DNA of 64,000 bases from Klebsiella quasivariicola (GCF_002269255.1 NZ_CP022823.1:2108001-2172000), one strand, 5' to 3'. Positions 50,105 through 59,618 are shown, counted from the first letter of the stretch. Notes: generated from the letters alone by a model not told the origin. Program-made: numbers and translations.

Positions 50105-51637
50105 CTATAGCGCGTTCGGTCGCGCCGGGCAGCGGTCCAACAGCTCAATGCTGCCGTCCGCGTTCTGCTGCTCCAGCAGCACATCGAACCCCCACAGACG
50201 ATGCACATGCTTCAGCACTTCGCGCCGGCCTTTATCGAGCGGGACGCGGTTGTGCGGCACATAGCGCAAGGTCAGCGAGCGGTCGCCGCGCAGGTCAACG
50301 TTCCACACCTGGATATTTGGCTCAAGATTGCTGAGGTTATACTGCGCCGAGAGCTTGTTGCGGATCTCGCGATAGCCCTCTTCGTTGTGTATCGCCGAGA
50401 TCTCGAGGTAATTGTTGTGATCGTCATCGAGCACGGTGAAGAAGCGGAAATCGCGCATGATCTTCGGCGACAGGAACTGGCTGATAAAGCTCTCATCCTT
50501 GAAATCACGCATCGCGAAATGCAGCGTTTCCAGCCAGTCAGAACCGGCAATATCCGGGAACCAGTACTTGTCCTCTTCCGTGGGCGACTGGCAGATGCGC
50601 TTGATGTCCTGGAACATGGCGAAGCCCAGCGCGTAGGGGTTTATCCCGCTGTACCACGGGCTGTTGTACGGCGGCTGGAACACCACGTTAGTGTGACTGT
50701 GGAGAAACTCCAGCATAAACCGCTCGGTCACTTTCCCTTCATCGTAGAGATGATTGAGGATGGTGTAGTGCCAGAAGGTCGCCCACCCCTCGTTCATTAC
50801 CTGGGTCTGTTTCTGCGGGTAGAAATACTGGCTGACTTTGCGCACGATGCGCAGGATCTCGCGCTGCCACGATTCGAGCAGCGGAGCATTCTTCTCCATA
50901 AAGTACAGCAGGTTCTCCTGCGGTTCGGAAGGATAGCGGCGGGCGGCTTCAATCGCCTTCTCCTCTTCCCGCTTCGGCAGGGTGCGCCACAGCATATTCA
51001 CCTGGCTCTGCAGATACTCTTCCCGGCTTTTTTGCCGCGCTTTCTCCTCCTGCAGAGAGATTTTTTGCGGACGTTTATAGCGGTCGACGCCGTAGTTCAT
51101 CAGCGCGTGGCAGGAGTCGAGCAGTTTCTCCACTTCGTCGACGCCATAGCGCTCTTCGCACTCGGTAATGTATTTGCGGGCGAAGATCAGGTAGTCGATG
51201 ATCGAGCTGGCGTCGGTCCAGCTGCGAAACAGATAGTTATTTTTAAAGAACGAGTTATGCCCGTAGCAGGCATGGGCCATCACCAGCGCCTGCATGGTGA
51301 TGGTATTTTCTTCCATCAGGTAGGCGATACAGGGGTTGGAGTTGATGACTATCTCATACGCCAGACCCTGTTGGCCGTGCTTGTAGGCCTGTTCGGTCTC
51401 AATAAATTTTTTGCCGAACGACCAGTGCGGATAGTTGATGGGCATGCCGACGCTGGAGTAGGCGTCCATCATCTGCTCGGAAGTAATGACTTCGATCTGG
51501 TGCGGGTAGGTATCAAGACGATAGAGCTTGGCGACCCGGTCCACTTCGGCCAGGTAGGTCTCCAGTAACTCGAACGTCCAGTCGGGTCCATCGCTTAAAC
51601 GGGTGGTGTCCCTGTTCATGGAGTCAATCGTAGCCAT
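50105..51637 (-). CDS. spoVR: SpoVR family protein YcgB
   Basis: 510 residues, as in E. coli YcgB. SpoVR proteins are found in spore formers and many Gram-negatives; in enterobacteria YcgB is made in stationary phase and is genetically tied to YeaH and the YeaG kinase, but the molecular role is unknown. Typical segments: YPHQIEVITSEQMMDAYSSV, MAHACYGHNSFFKNNYLF, NEGWATFWHYTILNHLYDEG, NPYALGFAMFQDIKRICQ. The HACYGHN and WATFWH histidines may bind metal (inference). Start at 51637 by homology. Divergent from dadA. Confidence 0.94.
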   Translation of the reverse strand: MATIDSMNRDTTRLSDGPDWTFELLETYLAEVDRVAKLYRLDTYPHQIEVITSEQMMDAYSSVGMPINYPHWSFGKKFIETEQAYKHGQQGLAYEIVINSNPCIAYLMEENTITMQALVMAHACYGHNSFFKNNYLFRSWTDASSIIDYLIFARKYITECEERYGVDEVEKLLDSCHALMNYGVDRYKRPQKISLQEEKARQKSREEYLQSQVNMLWRTLPKREEEKAIEAARRYPSEPQENLLYFMEKNAPLLESWQREILRIVRKVSQYFYPQKQTQVMNEGWATFWHYTILNHLYDEGKVTERFMLEFLHSHTNVVFQPPYNSPWYSGINPYALGFAMFQDIKRICQSPTEEDKYWFPDIAGSDWLETLHFAMRDFKDESFISQFLSPKIMRDFRFFTVLDDDHNNYLEISAIHNEEGYREIRNKLSAQYNLSNLEPNIQVWNVDLRGDRSLTLRYVPHNRVPLDKGRREVLKHVHRLWGFDVLLEQQNADGSIELLDRCPARPNAL

Positions 51638-51855
51638 TAGCGCGCCCTCGTTGTTGTTGGTTTTCTCTGAACGGAAAACCTCTAAACAAGCATAGAACAC
51701 GGCACAGCAAACTGTGTTATCTGCCAATCTCTTTTCTTCGCGATTTCCCCATCTCAAAGCCGTATTTTTCGCTTATTTACAGAATTTAATGCTGGGTAAA
51801 AATAAAGCGCAGCATGAGATCGTAAATCTCACAGCGCAGGTGTGGTGCGGTTTGC

Positions 51856-51871
51856 TGTGAGTTAAGTCACC
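51856..51871. promoter_or_regulatory. CRP site before dadA
   Basis: TGTGA-GTTAAG-TCACC, nine of ten consensus bases of TGTGA-N6-TCACA, about 88 bp before the dadA start. E. coli dadAX is activated by CRP and controlled by Lrp. The 321-bp spoVR-dadA gap holds this site, both promoters and no gene. Confidence 0.65.
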
Positions 51872-51958
51872 ATAAATAAAGCGTATGTTGAATAATATTT
51901 TCAACTGAGTTATCAATTTGTAATTAGATGATTGTTCTTTAACTGTTACGGAGTCGCT

Positions 51959-53257
51959 ATGCGTGTCGTCATACTGGGAAGTGGGGTGGTTGGGGTAGCC
52001 AGCGCGTGGTATTTGAGTCAGGCGGGTCATGAAGTGACGGTCATCGACCGTCAGCCCGGTCCGGCAGAGGAGACCAGCGCGGCCAACGCCGGGCAGATCT
52101 CCCCCGGCTATGCGGCGCCCTGGGCGGCGCCGGGGGTGCCGCTGAAGGCGATCAAATGGATGTTTCAGCGCCATGCGCCGCTGGCGATCGGCCTTGACGG
52201 CACCTCGTTCCAGCTGAAGTGGATGTGGCAGATGCTGCGCAACTGCGACACCCGCCACTATATGGAGAATAAAGGCCGGATGGTGCGCCTGGCGGAGTAC
52301 AGCCGCGACTGCCTGAAGGCGCTGCGTGACACCACCGGCATTCAGTATGAAGGCCGTCAGGGCGGGACGCTGCAGCTGTTCCGGACCGCCAAACAGTATG
52401 AAAACGCCACCCGCGATATCGCGGTGCTGGAAGATGCCGGCGTGCCGTATCAGCTGCTGGAAGCGAAGCGGCTGGCGGGAGTGGAGCCGGCGCTGGCGGA
52501 AGTCAGCCACAAACTGACCGGCGGCCTGCGCCTGCCCAATGATGAAACCGGCGACTGCCAGCTGTTTACCACCCGGCTGGCGGCGATGGCGGAACAGGCC
52601 GGCGTGACCTTCCGCTTCAACACCGCAGTGGACGCCCTGCTGCAGGAGGGCGATCGCATCGCCGGGGTGAAATGCGGCGATGAGATTATCAAGGGCGACG
52701 CCTATGTGATGGCTTTTGGCTCCTACTCAACCGCGATGCTCAAGGGGCTGGTGGATATTCCCGTCTACCCGCTGAAAGGCTACTCATTGACCATTCCGAT
52801 CGCTCAGGAGGACGGTGCGCCAGTTTCAACTATCCTTGATGAGACTTACAAAATCGCCATTACCCGCTTCGATCAGCGCATTCGCGTCGGCGGTATGGCC
52901 GAGATCGTCGGTTTTAACAAAGCGCTGCTGCAGCCGCGTCGCGAAACCCTGGAGATGGTGGTGCGCGACCTGTTCCCGCGCGGCGGCCACGTGGAGCAGG
53001 CGACGTTCTGGACCGGCCTGCGGCCGATGACGCCGGACGGTACCCCGGTAGTTGGGCGCACGGCGTTTAAAAACCTGTGGCTCAACACCGGCCACGGCAC
53101 CCTCGGCTGGACCATGGCCTGCGGTTCCGGGCAGCTTATCAGCGATCTGATCTCCGGGCGCACGCCGGCGATCCCTTACGACGATCTGGCGGTTGCCCGT
53201 TACCGCCCCGGTTTTACCCCGGCGCGCCCGCAGCACCTGCACGGCGCACACAACTAA
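51959..53257 (+). CDS. dadA: D-amino acid dehydrogenase small subunit
   Basis: 432 residues, as in E. coli. Membrane-associated FAD enzyme that oxidises D-alanine to pyruvate and feeds electrons to the respiratory chain. FAD-binding dinucleotide fold MRVVILGSGVVGVASAWYL at the N terminus with the following VTVIDRQP acidic end, then SAANAGQISPGYAAPWAAPG and the C-terminal FAD contact NLWLNTGHGTLGWTMACGSG. The ATG at 51959 follows TTACGGAG. Forms the dadAX operon with dadX 9 bp downstream. Confidence 0.97.
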   Translation: MRVVILGSGVVGVASAWYLSQAGHEVTVIDRQPGPAEETSAANAGQISPGYAAPWAAPGVPLKAIKWMFQRHAPLAIGLDGTSFQLKWMWQMLRNCDTRHYMENKGRMVRLAEYSRDCLKALRDTTGIQYEGRQGGTLQLFRTAKQYENATRDIAVLEDAGVPYQLLEAKRLAGVEPALAEVSHKLTGGLRLPNDETGDCQLFTTRLAAMAEQAGVTFRFNTAVDALLQEGDRIAGVKCGDEIIKGDAYVMAFGSYSTAMLKGLVDIPVYPLKGYSLTIPIAQEDGAPVSTILDETYKIAITRFDQRIRVGGMAEIVGFNKALLQPRRETLEMVVRDLFPRGGHVEQATFWTGLRPMTPDGTPVVGRTAFKNLWLNTGHGTLGWTMACGSGQLISDLISGRTPAIPYDDLAVARYRPGFTPARPQHLHGAHN

Positions 53258-53266
53258 GGAGCTTGC

Positions 53267-54337
53267 ATGACCCGTCCGGTAGTGGCCAGCATCGACCTGC
53301 TGGCCTTGCGGCAGAATTTACAGATAGTGCGTCGCGCGGCCCCCGGGTCGCGCCTGTGGGCAGTGGTCAAAGCCAATGCCTATGGCCATGGCGTGGCGCG
53401 GGTATGGAGTGCGTTAAGCGCGGCGGATGGTTTCGCCTTGCTCAATCTGGAAGAGGCGATCCTGCTGCGCGAGCAGGGCTGGAAAGGCCCGATCCTGCTG
53501 CTGGAGGGTTTCTTCCATGCCGATGAGCTGGCGGTGCTGGATCAATATCGTTTAACCACCAGCGTCCACAGCAACTGGCAAATTAAGGCTCTGCAGCAGG
53601 CGAAGCTGCGCGCGCCGCTGGATATCTATCTCAAGGTGAACAGCGGCATGAACCGGCTGGGCTTTATGCCTGAGCGGGTGCACACCGTCTGGCAGCAGCT
53701 GCGGGCGATAAGTAACGTCGGCGAGATGACGCTGATGTCGCACTTCGCGGAGGCGGAGAACCCGCAGGGCATTGTCGAGCCGATGCGCCGTATCGAACAG
53801 GCGGCGGAGGGGCTGGAGTGCCCGCGCTCGCTGGCCAACTCGGCGGCGACCCTCTGGCATCCGGAAGCGCATTTTGACTGGGTGCGTCCGGGCATCGTGC
53901 TGTATGGCGCGTCGCCTTCCGGGCAGTGGCAGGACATCGCGAACACCGGGCTGAAGCCGGTGATGACGCTGCGCAGCGAAATCATCGGCGTGCAGAATCT
54001 GCGCGCCGGCGAGGCGATTGGCTATGGCGGCCTGTACCGCACCACCCAGGAGCAGCGGATTGGTATCGTTGCCTGCGGCTATGCCGATGGCTATCCGCGG
54101 GTGGCGCCGAGCGGCACGCCGGTGCTGGTGGACGGCGTACGCACCACCACCGTGGGACGTGTGTCGATGGATATGCTGGCGGTCGATTTAACGCCCTGTC
54201 CGCAGGCCGGGATCGGCGCGCCGGTTGAGCTGTGGGGCAAAGAGATTAAAATCGACGACGTGGCGGCCAGCAGCGGCACCGTCGGCTATGAGCTGATGTG
54301 CGCCCTGGCACCGCGGGTGCCGGTTGTGACCCTGTAA
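53267..54337 (+). CDS. dadX: Catabolic alanine racemase
   Basis: 356 residues (E. coli DadX 356). PLP enzyme that turns L-alanine into D-alanine for DadA. The PLP lysine is K35 in VVKANAYGHG; other conserved parts are LYLKVNSGMNRLGF-type (here DIYLKVNSGMNRLGF), RPGIVLYGASP, and the second catalytic base region AIGYGGLYRTTQEQRIG; the C-terminal beta domain holds GRVSMDMLAVDLT. AAGGAG precedes the ATG. The dapathway is completed with dadA. Confidence 0.97.
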   Translation: MTRPVVASIDLLALRQNLQIVRRAAPGSRLWAVVKANAYGHGVARVWSALSAADGFALLNLEEAILLREQGWKGPILLLEGFFHADELAVLDQYRLTTSVHSNWQIKALQQAKLRAPLDIYLKVNSGMNRLGFMPERVHTVWQQLRAISNVGEMTLMSHFAEAENPQGIVEPMRRIEQAAEGLECPRSLANSAATLWHPEAHFDWVRPGIVLYGASPSGQWQDIANTGLKPVMTLRSEIIGVQNLRAGEAIGYGGLYRTTQEQRIGIVACGYADGYPRVAPSGTPVLVDGVRTTTVGRVSMDMLAVDLTPCPQAGIGAPVELWGKEIKIDDVAASSGTVGYELMCALAPRVPVVTL

Positions 54338-54353
54338 CGTATTCCGGGGCGGA

Positions 54354-56087
54354 TCACTCCGCCTCGTCTTCCGCGACCCGCACCCCGACCTTCAGCACGT
54401 GATCGTTCTCTTTCTCCGCCACCGTCCACACCATCCCGGCGAACTCCACCTGATCGCCCACCACCGGCGCGGCGCCCAGTAACTGTTGCACCACTTCCCC
54501 GAGCGACTGCTGATGCTCGCGGAACTCCTCTCCGCCGTCGAGACCGTAGATTTGCGCCACATCGGCGAAGCGGGCCTCGGCATCAAGAATAAAGTCGCCG
54601 AAAAAGCGCTGGTCGAGCGCCACCGGCGGCGACTGGCTGAACATTTTACCCAGCGCCGGCAGGTCATGCTCCCGGCCGATGACGCACAGGATATCGCCTT
54701 CCCGCAGGCGGGTGCTGCCGGTGGGGTGCAGCAGGGCATTGTTGCGAAACAGCGCGGCAATCCGCGTCTCCGGCGGCATATGCAGATCGCGCAGCGCCGC
54801 GCCGATGCACCATTTATCGGCTCCCAGCTGATAGACAAACTGCTCCCACGGGTTTTCCGGGTGTATATCCAGCCCAACGCGGGAGATGGGCCAGCTGATC
54901 GGCGGCACCACCACTTTGGCTTTTTTCGCCGCCCACGACAGCGAAGTGCCCTGCAGCAGCAGCGACACCAGCACCACGAAGAAGGCGACATTGAAGAACA
55001 GACGGGCGTTGTCCAGCCCGGCCATCATCGGGAATACCGCGAGGATAATGGGCACCGCGCCGCGCAGGCCGACCCAGCTGATAAACACCCGCTCGCGCAG
55101 GTTAAAGCCGCGAAACGGCAGCAGACCGGCAAACACCGACAGCGGCCGGGCAATGAATATCATCCACATCGACAACAGCAGCGCCGGGATGGCGATCGGC
55201 AGCAGGTCGGATGGCGTCACCAGCAGGCCCAGCACCAGGAACATGGCGATCTGCGCCAGCCACGCCAGGCCGTCAAAGTTCTGCAGGATGCCGTGTCGGT
55301 TGCGGATCGGCCGGTTGCCCAGCAGAAAACCGCACAGATAGACGGCGAGGATACCGCTGCCGTCGAGGGTGGTGGTGACGGCAAAAATCATGATCCCGCC
55401 GCTCAGCGCCAGCAGTGGATAGAGCCCGGCGGGCAGCACGATGCGGTTAATCATTTGCAGCAGCAGGTAGCCGCCGCCGAGGCCGATGGCGATCCCAAGG
55501 CCGAACTGCTGAATGATATGCACCGCAAACATCCAGCTGAGGCCGGTCTGGTGCTGCTGGATCATTTCGATAAGGGTGATGGTCAGGAAGACCGCCATCG
55601 GGTCGTTACTGCCTGACTCGATCTCCAGCGTTGAGCCAACGCGCTCGTTGAGCCCCTTGCCGCCGAGCAGCGAGAAGACCGCCGCGGCGTCGGTGGAGCC
55701 GACAATGGCGCCGATCAGCAGGCCTTCGATCAGATCCAGCTTGAACAGCCAGGCCGCCATCATCCCGGTCAGCGCCGAGGTGATCAGTACCCCGACCGTC
55801 GCCAGCGACAGCGCGGGCCACAGTGCGACGCGAAAGGAGCTGGCCTGGGTGCGCATCCCGCCGTCGAGCAGGATGACCGCCAGCGCCAGGTTACTCACCA
55901 TATAGGCGAAGGGGTAGTTGTCGAAAGGGATGCCACCGATGCCGTCAATGCCTGCCAGCATCCCGATGGCCAGAAAGATGACCAGAATCGGGATGCCAAG
56001 GCGCGAAGAAAAGGAGCTCAATAAGATACTGCAGGTTACTAAAACAGAACCCAGAATAAACAGACTAATGACCGCAGCGGCGTCCAA
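54354..56087 (-). CDS. cvrA: K+/H+ antiporter CvrA (NhaP2 type, CPA1)
   Basis: 577 residues (E. coli CvrA/YcgO 578). About 12 membrane helices (1-395) of the CPA1 exchanger fold, with the ion-site region VGSTDAAAVFSLLGGKGLNE and ESGSNDPMAVFLT; then a TrkA-C domain (about 405-480, LREGDILCVIGREHDLPALG) and a CorC/HlyC-type C-terminal domain (about 495-577, LGAAPVVGDQVEFAGMVWTV). It affects cell volume and potassium efflux. Convergent with dadX and upstream, on the same strand, of no gene but downstream of ldcA by 92 bp. Confidence 0.95.
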   Translation of the reverse strand: MDAAAVISLFILGSVLVTCSILLSSFSSRLGIPILVIFLAIGMLAGIDGIGGIPFDNYPFAYMVSNLALAVILLDGGMRTQASSFRVALWPALSLATVGVLITSALTGMMAAWLFKLDLIEGLLIGAIVGSTDAAAVFSLLGGKGLNERVGSTLEIESGSNDPMAVFLTITLIEMIQQHQTGLSWMFAVHIIQQFGLGIAIGLGGGYLLLQMINRIVLPAGLYPLLALSGGIMIFAVTTTLDGSGILAVYLCGFLLGNRPIRNRHGILQNFDGLAWLAQIAMFLVLGLLVTPSDLLPIAIPALLLSMWMIFIARPLSVFAGLLPFRGFNLRERVFISWVGLRGAVPIILAVFPMMAGLDNARLFFNVAFFVVLVSLLLQGTSLSWAAKKAKVVVPPISWPISRVGLDIHPENPWEQFVYQLGADKWCIGAALRDLHMPPETRIAALFRNNALLHPTGSTRLREGDILCVIGREHDLPALGKMFSQSPPVALDQRFFGDFILDAEARFADVAQIYGLDGGEEFREHQQSLGEVVQQLLGAAPVVGDQVEFAGMVWTVAEKENDHVLKVGVRVAEDEAE

Positions 56088-56179
56088 TGTTCACGTACTC
56101 CCTGACTGGCGTGAAAAAATGGCTAAAAGTGACACTATTTTAACAATTCGCAGGGGATCCGCCTATGCGTCCGGGAAAT

Positions 56180-57094
56180 TTATTCTTCCAGTACCGGGTG
56201 ACCGCCGATCGTCAGGGTGGTGGCTGCCGCCTGATTCGCCAGCCGCGCGTGGGCGCCCAGCGGCAGGGTCACCGTGCGCGGCTCGTGGCCAAACTCCAGT
56301 CCGCTAATCAGCGGCAGGGAGAGCTGCTGGCGCAGGTAATCAAAGACCTGCGGCAAATCGTATCCCGCGTCATAGTCGTTTGGCGCGCTGCCGGTGAAGC
56401 TGCCGAAGATCACTGCTTTCTGCGCCGCCAGCACACCGCTGTGCAACAGCTGAAGCAGCATGCGCTCGACGCGGAACGGGTGCTCGTTGATATCCTCCAC
56501 CACCAGGATACCGTCGCGGATCGCCGGCAGCCACGGCGTGCCGATAAGCGAGGTCAACATCGCCAGATTTCCGCCCCACAGGGTGCCTTCCACCCGGCAG
56601 TTCGGCCCTTCACCCGGCCATTCGAGGGTGAATTCCGGCTGGTGCAGCGCCTGCCAGAAATGGTGTTCGGTAAACGGATCGAGGGTCTCCGCGCCGAAGT
56701 TGCCGGCAAGCATTGGCCCGCTGAAGGTGATAACGTTGCCCGCAGCCAGCAGGCCCGACTGGATGGCGGTGAAATCGCTATGGCCGCAAATCAGCAGTGG
56801 ATCGCGCTGCTGGCGGGCAACCAGCGCCTGCCAGTCGATATGCGGCAGCAGACGGCTGGCGCCGTAGCCGCCGCGCACCGCGAGGACGATACGGTTGCGC
56901 CCGGGCAGCTGGGCAAGCTGGTTAATATCGGACAGGCGTTCATGTTCAGTCCCGGCGAAACGCTGCTGTCGGCGGGGGATGACCTGCTGGTGGGCCACCT
57001 CGTGTCCGGCCTGCTGCAGACGCTCGACGCCGCGGGCTGCCGCCTGCTGGTTGATGCAATAACCCGATGGCGCGACCAGATAAAACTGAGACAT
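56180..57094 (-). CDS. ldcA: LD-carboxypeptidase A
   Basis: 304 residues, as in E. coli. Cytoplasmic serine peptidase (S66) that removes terminal D-Ala from recycled tetrapeptides so they re-enter murein synthesis. The nucleophile serine is in LLICGHSDFTAIQSGLL (near residue 110); the Glu and His of the triad are in the C-terminal half (VVEDINEHPFRVERML, SGLEFGHEPRTVTLPLG). AGGAATTAT precedes the ATG. Divergent from emtA, the enzyme that feeds anhydro-muropeptides into the same cycle. Confidence 0.95.
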   Translation of the reverse strand: MSQFYLVAPSGYCINQQAAARGVERLQQAGHEVAHQQVIPRRQQRFAGTEHERLSDINQLAQLPGRNRIVLAVRGGYGASRLLPHIDWQALVARQQRDPLLICGHSDFTAIQSGLLAAGNVITFSGPMLAGNFGAETLDPFTEHHFWQALHQPEFTLEWPGEGPNCRVEGTLWGGNLAMLTSLIGTPWLPAIRDGILVVEDINEHPFRVERMLLQLLHSGVLAAQKAVIFGSFTGSAPNDYDAGYDLPQVFDYLRQQLSLPLISGLEFGHEPRTVTLPLGAHARLANQAAATTLTIGGHPVLEE

Positions 57095-57269
57095 GATAAT
57101 TCCTTGCTATGAATGAAAGGGTTATGATGCCGCCTGGAATGGCGATTGTCATCTCCAGGTGGCTAACTTCAGTCCGCACCCGTCATCCTTCAGGTTGTCG
57201 GCAGGCGGGGGACGTACCGCTGCCGTCGATCTGCAGCATGATGGCGTTTGGGTAGATAAGGATAGATGT

Positions 57270-57881
57270 GTGAAATTGAGATGGTTGCTTATTTTAGTCG
57301 TTTTTCTGGCCGGTTGTAGTTCGAAACATGATTACACCAATCCGCCGTGGAACCCTGAAGTCCCGGTGAAGCGGGCGATGCAGTGGATGCCGATCAGTGA
57401 AAAAGCTGGCGCCGCCTGGGGTGTAGACCCGCAGTTGATCACGGCGATCATCGCCATTGAGTCGGGCGGTAATCCTGTGGTGGTGAGTAAATCCGGCGCC
57501 GTCGGACTGATGCAGCTCAAGCCGTCGACCTCCGGACGCGATGTCTATCGGCGGATGGGCTGGCGCGGCGAACCGTCGGTCAGCGAGCTGAAAAACCCGG
57601 AACGCAATATCTCGATGGGGGCCGCCTATCTGAGCATTCTGGAGAACGGTCCGCTGGCGGGGATCAAAGACCCGCAGGTGATGCGCTACGCGGTGGTGGT
57701 CTCCTATGCCAACGGCGCCGGCGCGCTGCTGCGCACCTTCTCGTCGGACCGCCAGGACGCCATCGATGAGATTAACGATCTCGACGCCGATGAGTTCTTC
57801 GAGCATGTGGTGAAAAAACACCCGGCACCGCAGGCGCCGCGCTATATCTGGAAACTACAGAAAGCGCTGGACGCCATGTAG
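57270..57881 (+). CDS. emtA: Membrane-bound endo-type lytic transglycosylase E
   Basis: 203 residues from the GTG at 57270 (E. coli EmtA/MltE 203). Outer-membrane lipoprotein (lipobox LAGC near residue 16) of the SLT family that cleaves murein endolytically to 1,6-anhydro-muropeptides. Catalytic glutamate in IIAIESGGNP near residue 64; GAVGLMQLKPSTSG and NISMGAAYLSIL are the other family motifs. AAGGA lies seven bases before the GTG; the open frame extends 37 codons upstream without homology. Divergent from ldcA. Confidence 0.95.
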   Translation: MKLRWLLILVVFLAGCSSKHDYTNPPWNPEVPVKRAMQWMPISEKAGAAWGVDPQLITAIIAIESGGNPVVVSKSGAVGLMQLKPSTSGRDVYRRMGWRGEPSVSELKNPERNISMGAAYLSILENGPLAGIKDPQVMRYAVVVSYANGAGALLRTFSSDRQDAIDEINDLDADEFFEHVVKKHPAPQAPRYIWKLQKALDAM

Positions 57882-57887
57882 GCCTAT

Positions 57888-57916
57888 GCTCACCCCGCAG
57901 GCCTGGCGGGGTGAGC
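57888..57916. terminator. Hairpin after emtA
   Basis: Perfect 11-bp stem GCTCACCCCGC/GCGGGGTGAGC with a 7-nt loop between convergent genes; no T run. Confidence 0.6.
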
Positions 57917-57929
57917 GCTTCCCACTCAC

Positions 57930-58754
57930 CTAATCCTCTGTGCGCAGCGAGGTGATATCGCTTATCGGCGCAATTAGCGTGGTATAGTCGCGATAGCGCT
58001 CGGGAAGGGATCCTGGGCCGTTTACCGCCACGCAGAGCATGGCTGTCGCGTCATCCCCCTGATCGCCTTTCAGCGCTAACGCTTCTCTTAACGCATCGAT
58101 GCAGGCATGGGCGTCATGGTGTGAGATGCCGCAGATATCGAGACGTATGGTTTTGCTAATGGCCTCTATCCATAACCCGCCCCATAGCACACAACCCGCG
58201 GGCATGAGCAGACAACTGAAGATGCTGTAAGCGGTGAAGTCGAGCCAGATAAAGGTCTTACTGACAACGATAACGCCGAGGGCGATCGAAGGGATGCCGA
58301 TGGCCAGCATATTACACCCGCGGCGCAGCGGACTTAAGGCTAAGCCCGCGCTCGCTATCTGTTCCTGCCAGAGGTTACGTCTGGCAATACTCAGGCTGCA
58401 GGGCAGATCTTCATGACACGGCTTTCGCTCCTCAAAATGGTCAAACAGGAGTCTTTCAATGACGTTCATTTCCTCGTTTGCATAGCGTCCGTTGGCCAAA
58501 ACCTGCCCGGCCTCCGGGATCCACAGATACTTTTTACTGAGTAAGCTGAACATCGCCAGCTGGATCACCCGGGTCCCTTCTCCGGTCAGCCAGGCCAGCA
58601 GCCATGGACTGACCTCCGTCGCGTGCGGTTGGGGCTGAGCTGCTGTCCGTGTCAGGACGATCGTCGTTCCGATAGCAATAAAAATACCCGGGACGATAAA
58701 CATAAATCCGGCGAGAAACAGCAGTGGATGCAGATGCATCAGAAAATTCCACAT
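57930..58754 (-). CDS. Membrane protein of unknown function, tandem copy B (TIGR04222-like)
   Basis: 274 residues. N-terminal membrane helix (FLAGFMFIVPGIFIAIGTTIVL), a soluble helical part (about 48-145: SPWLLAWLTGEGTRVIQLAM, LSKKYLWIPEAGQVLANGRY, VIERLLFDHFEERK), then two membrane helices (MLAIGIPSIALGVIVVSKTF, LLMPAGCVLWGGLWIEA) and a C-terminal soluble domain (HHDAHACIDALREALAL). The soluble part, with a 'no-glycine RVIQLAxxxLLxKxYL' helix followed by a winged segment, resembles TIGR04222 membrane proteins, but the Gly/Cys-rich tail of that family is missing. It is a paralogue of the gene 12 bp upstream. Function unknown. Confidence 0.72.
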   Translation of the reverse strand: MWNFLMHLHPLLFLAGFMFIVPGIFIAIGTTIVLTRTAAQPQPHATEVSPWLLAWLTGEGTRVIQLAMFSLLSKKYLWIPEAGQVLANGRYANEEMNVIERLLFDHFEERKPCHEDLPCSLSIARRNLWQEQIASAGLALSPLRRGCNMLAIGIPSIALGVIVVSKTFIWLDFTAYSIFSCLLMPAGCVLWGGLWIEAISKTIRLDICGISHHDAHACIDALREALALKGDQGDDATAMLCVAVNGPGSLPERYRDYTTLIAPISDITSLRTED

Positions 58755-58766
58755 ACTCTCCCCTCG

Positions 58767-59618
58767 TTAATCCAGCCGTTGCAGACAAAAGGGATACTGA
58801 ATAAGTTTGATGACTTTTACATATTCACCAAATCTTTCGGGAAGCAGGGTGGTTGAACCAATCGCCACGCAATAATCGGCGTTTTCATCGGTCAGGATAT
58901 CGGCGTCAGCAATAAGCGTCTCTTTCAGGGTATCAATATAATGGTGAAGGATATTAATAGCGATCCCCTCCCGGTCGAGCCGGGTGGCGTTTAAGGTGAT
59001 GCATAACAGCCACAGCCACCACAGGCCGGATACCATAAACATCGCCAGCCAGCTCATTACGCTGGAGTGAGTCATCGCCTGATTATCAAAAAGTGTTTTC
59101 CAGGCGAGCGCGGCAATTAACACCAGTGATGGCGCGACCACCAGTATCATATTCCACGTTTGCTGTGTCGGACTTAGCCGCAGCCCGTTGCACTGGGGAT
59201 CGGTGGTCCAGTGGTTCCGTTCAGCAACATGCAGAGAAAGCGGGAGATCCTGGTGACTGGATTTTGGCGTCGCGAAATGGTCAAACAGTATTTTTTCCAC
59301 ACAGGTCATTTTGCATTCTGCATACTGCTGATTGGCGCAGAGCTGAATATTTTCCGCAGAATGGATGAGAGTGACATAGTTTTTTCTTAACAGCCGGAAC
59401 ATGGCCAGCTGAATGACGCTGGTGGCGCTATTACGTAGCCAGGCTAAAAAAGAAGGGGAGATAGAATAGGGCGCCGGAACGGCGGTGGTATTTTCAGTCG
59501 GGCGGGTCTTCGCAATAATAATATTCACCAGAATATATATAACAGTGGTGAATAATACATGATAACCCATAAATGATAACGGATGTAAATCAACGATATA
59601 GCTAATGACTGGGTTCAC
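58767..59618 (-). CDS. Membrane protein of unknown function, tandem copy A (TIGR04222-like)
   Basis: 283 residues, same layout as the downstream gene: N-terminal hydrophobic helix (HVLFTTVIYILVNIIIA), SPSFLAWLRNSATSVIQLAM, RLLRKNYVTLIHSAENIQL, VEKILFDHFATPKSSHQDLP, two membrane helices (MILVVAPSLVLIAALAWKTL, WLAMFMVSGLWWLWLLCI) and a C-terminal domain (HHYIDTLKETLIADAD...CVAIGSTTLLPERFGEY). The matching order SP-LLAWL-VIQLAMF-LLxKxY, HEDLP/HQDLP and LPERxxxY shows an old tandem duplication. More AT-rich than copy B. Likely transcribed with copy B. Function unknown. Confidence 0.72.
   Translation of the reverse strand: MNPVISYIVDLHPLSFMGYHVLFTTVIYILVNIIIAKTRPTENTTAVPAPYSISPSFLAWLRNSATSVIQLAMFRLLRKNYVTLIHSAENIQLCANQQYAECKMTCVEKILFDHFATPKSSHQDLPLSLHVAERNHWTTDPQCNGLRLSPTQQTWNMILVVAPSLVLIAALAWKTLFDNQAMTHSSVMSWLAMFMVSGLWWLWLLCITLNATRLDREGIAINILHHYIDTLKETLIADADILTDENADYCVAIGSTTLLPERFGEYVKVIKLIQYPFCLQRLD

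Noticed and set aside
50201..51568. 455-codon open frame on the plus strand opposite spoVR
   Set aside because: It is antisense to a well-kept 510-residue protein, has low-complexity His/Arg/Val-rich composition typical of the reverse of GC-rich genes, and has no ribosome site or domain.
54486..57112. Long plus-strand frames opposite cvrA (376 codons) and ldcA (315 codons)
   Set aside because: Both are shadows of real genes; the composition is rich in Gln/Arg/His and shows no family.
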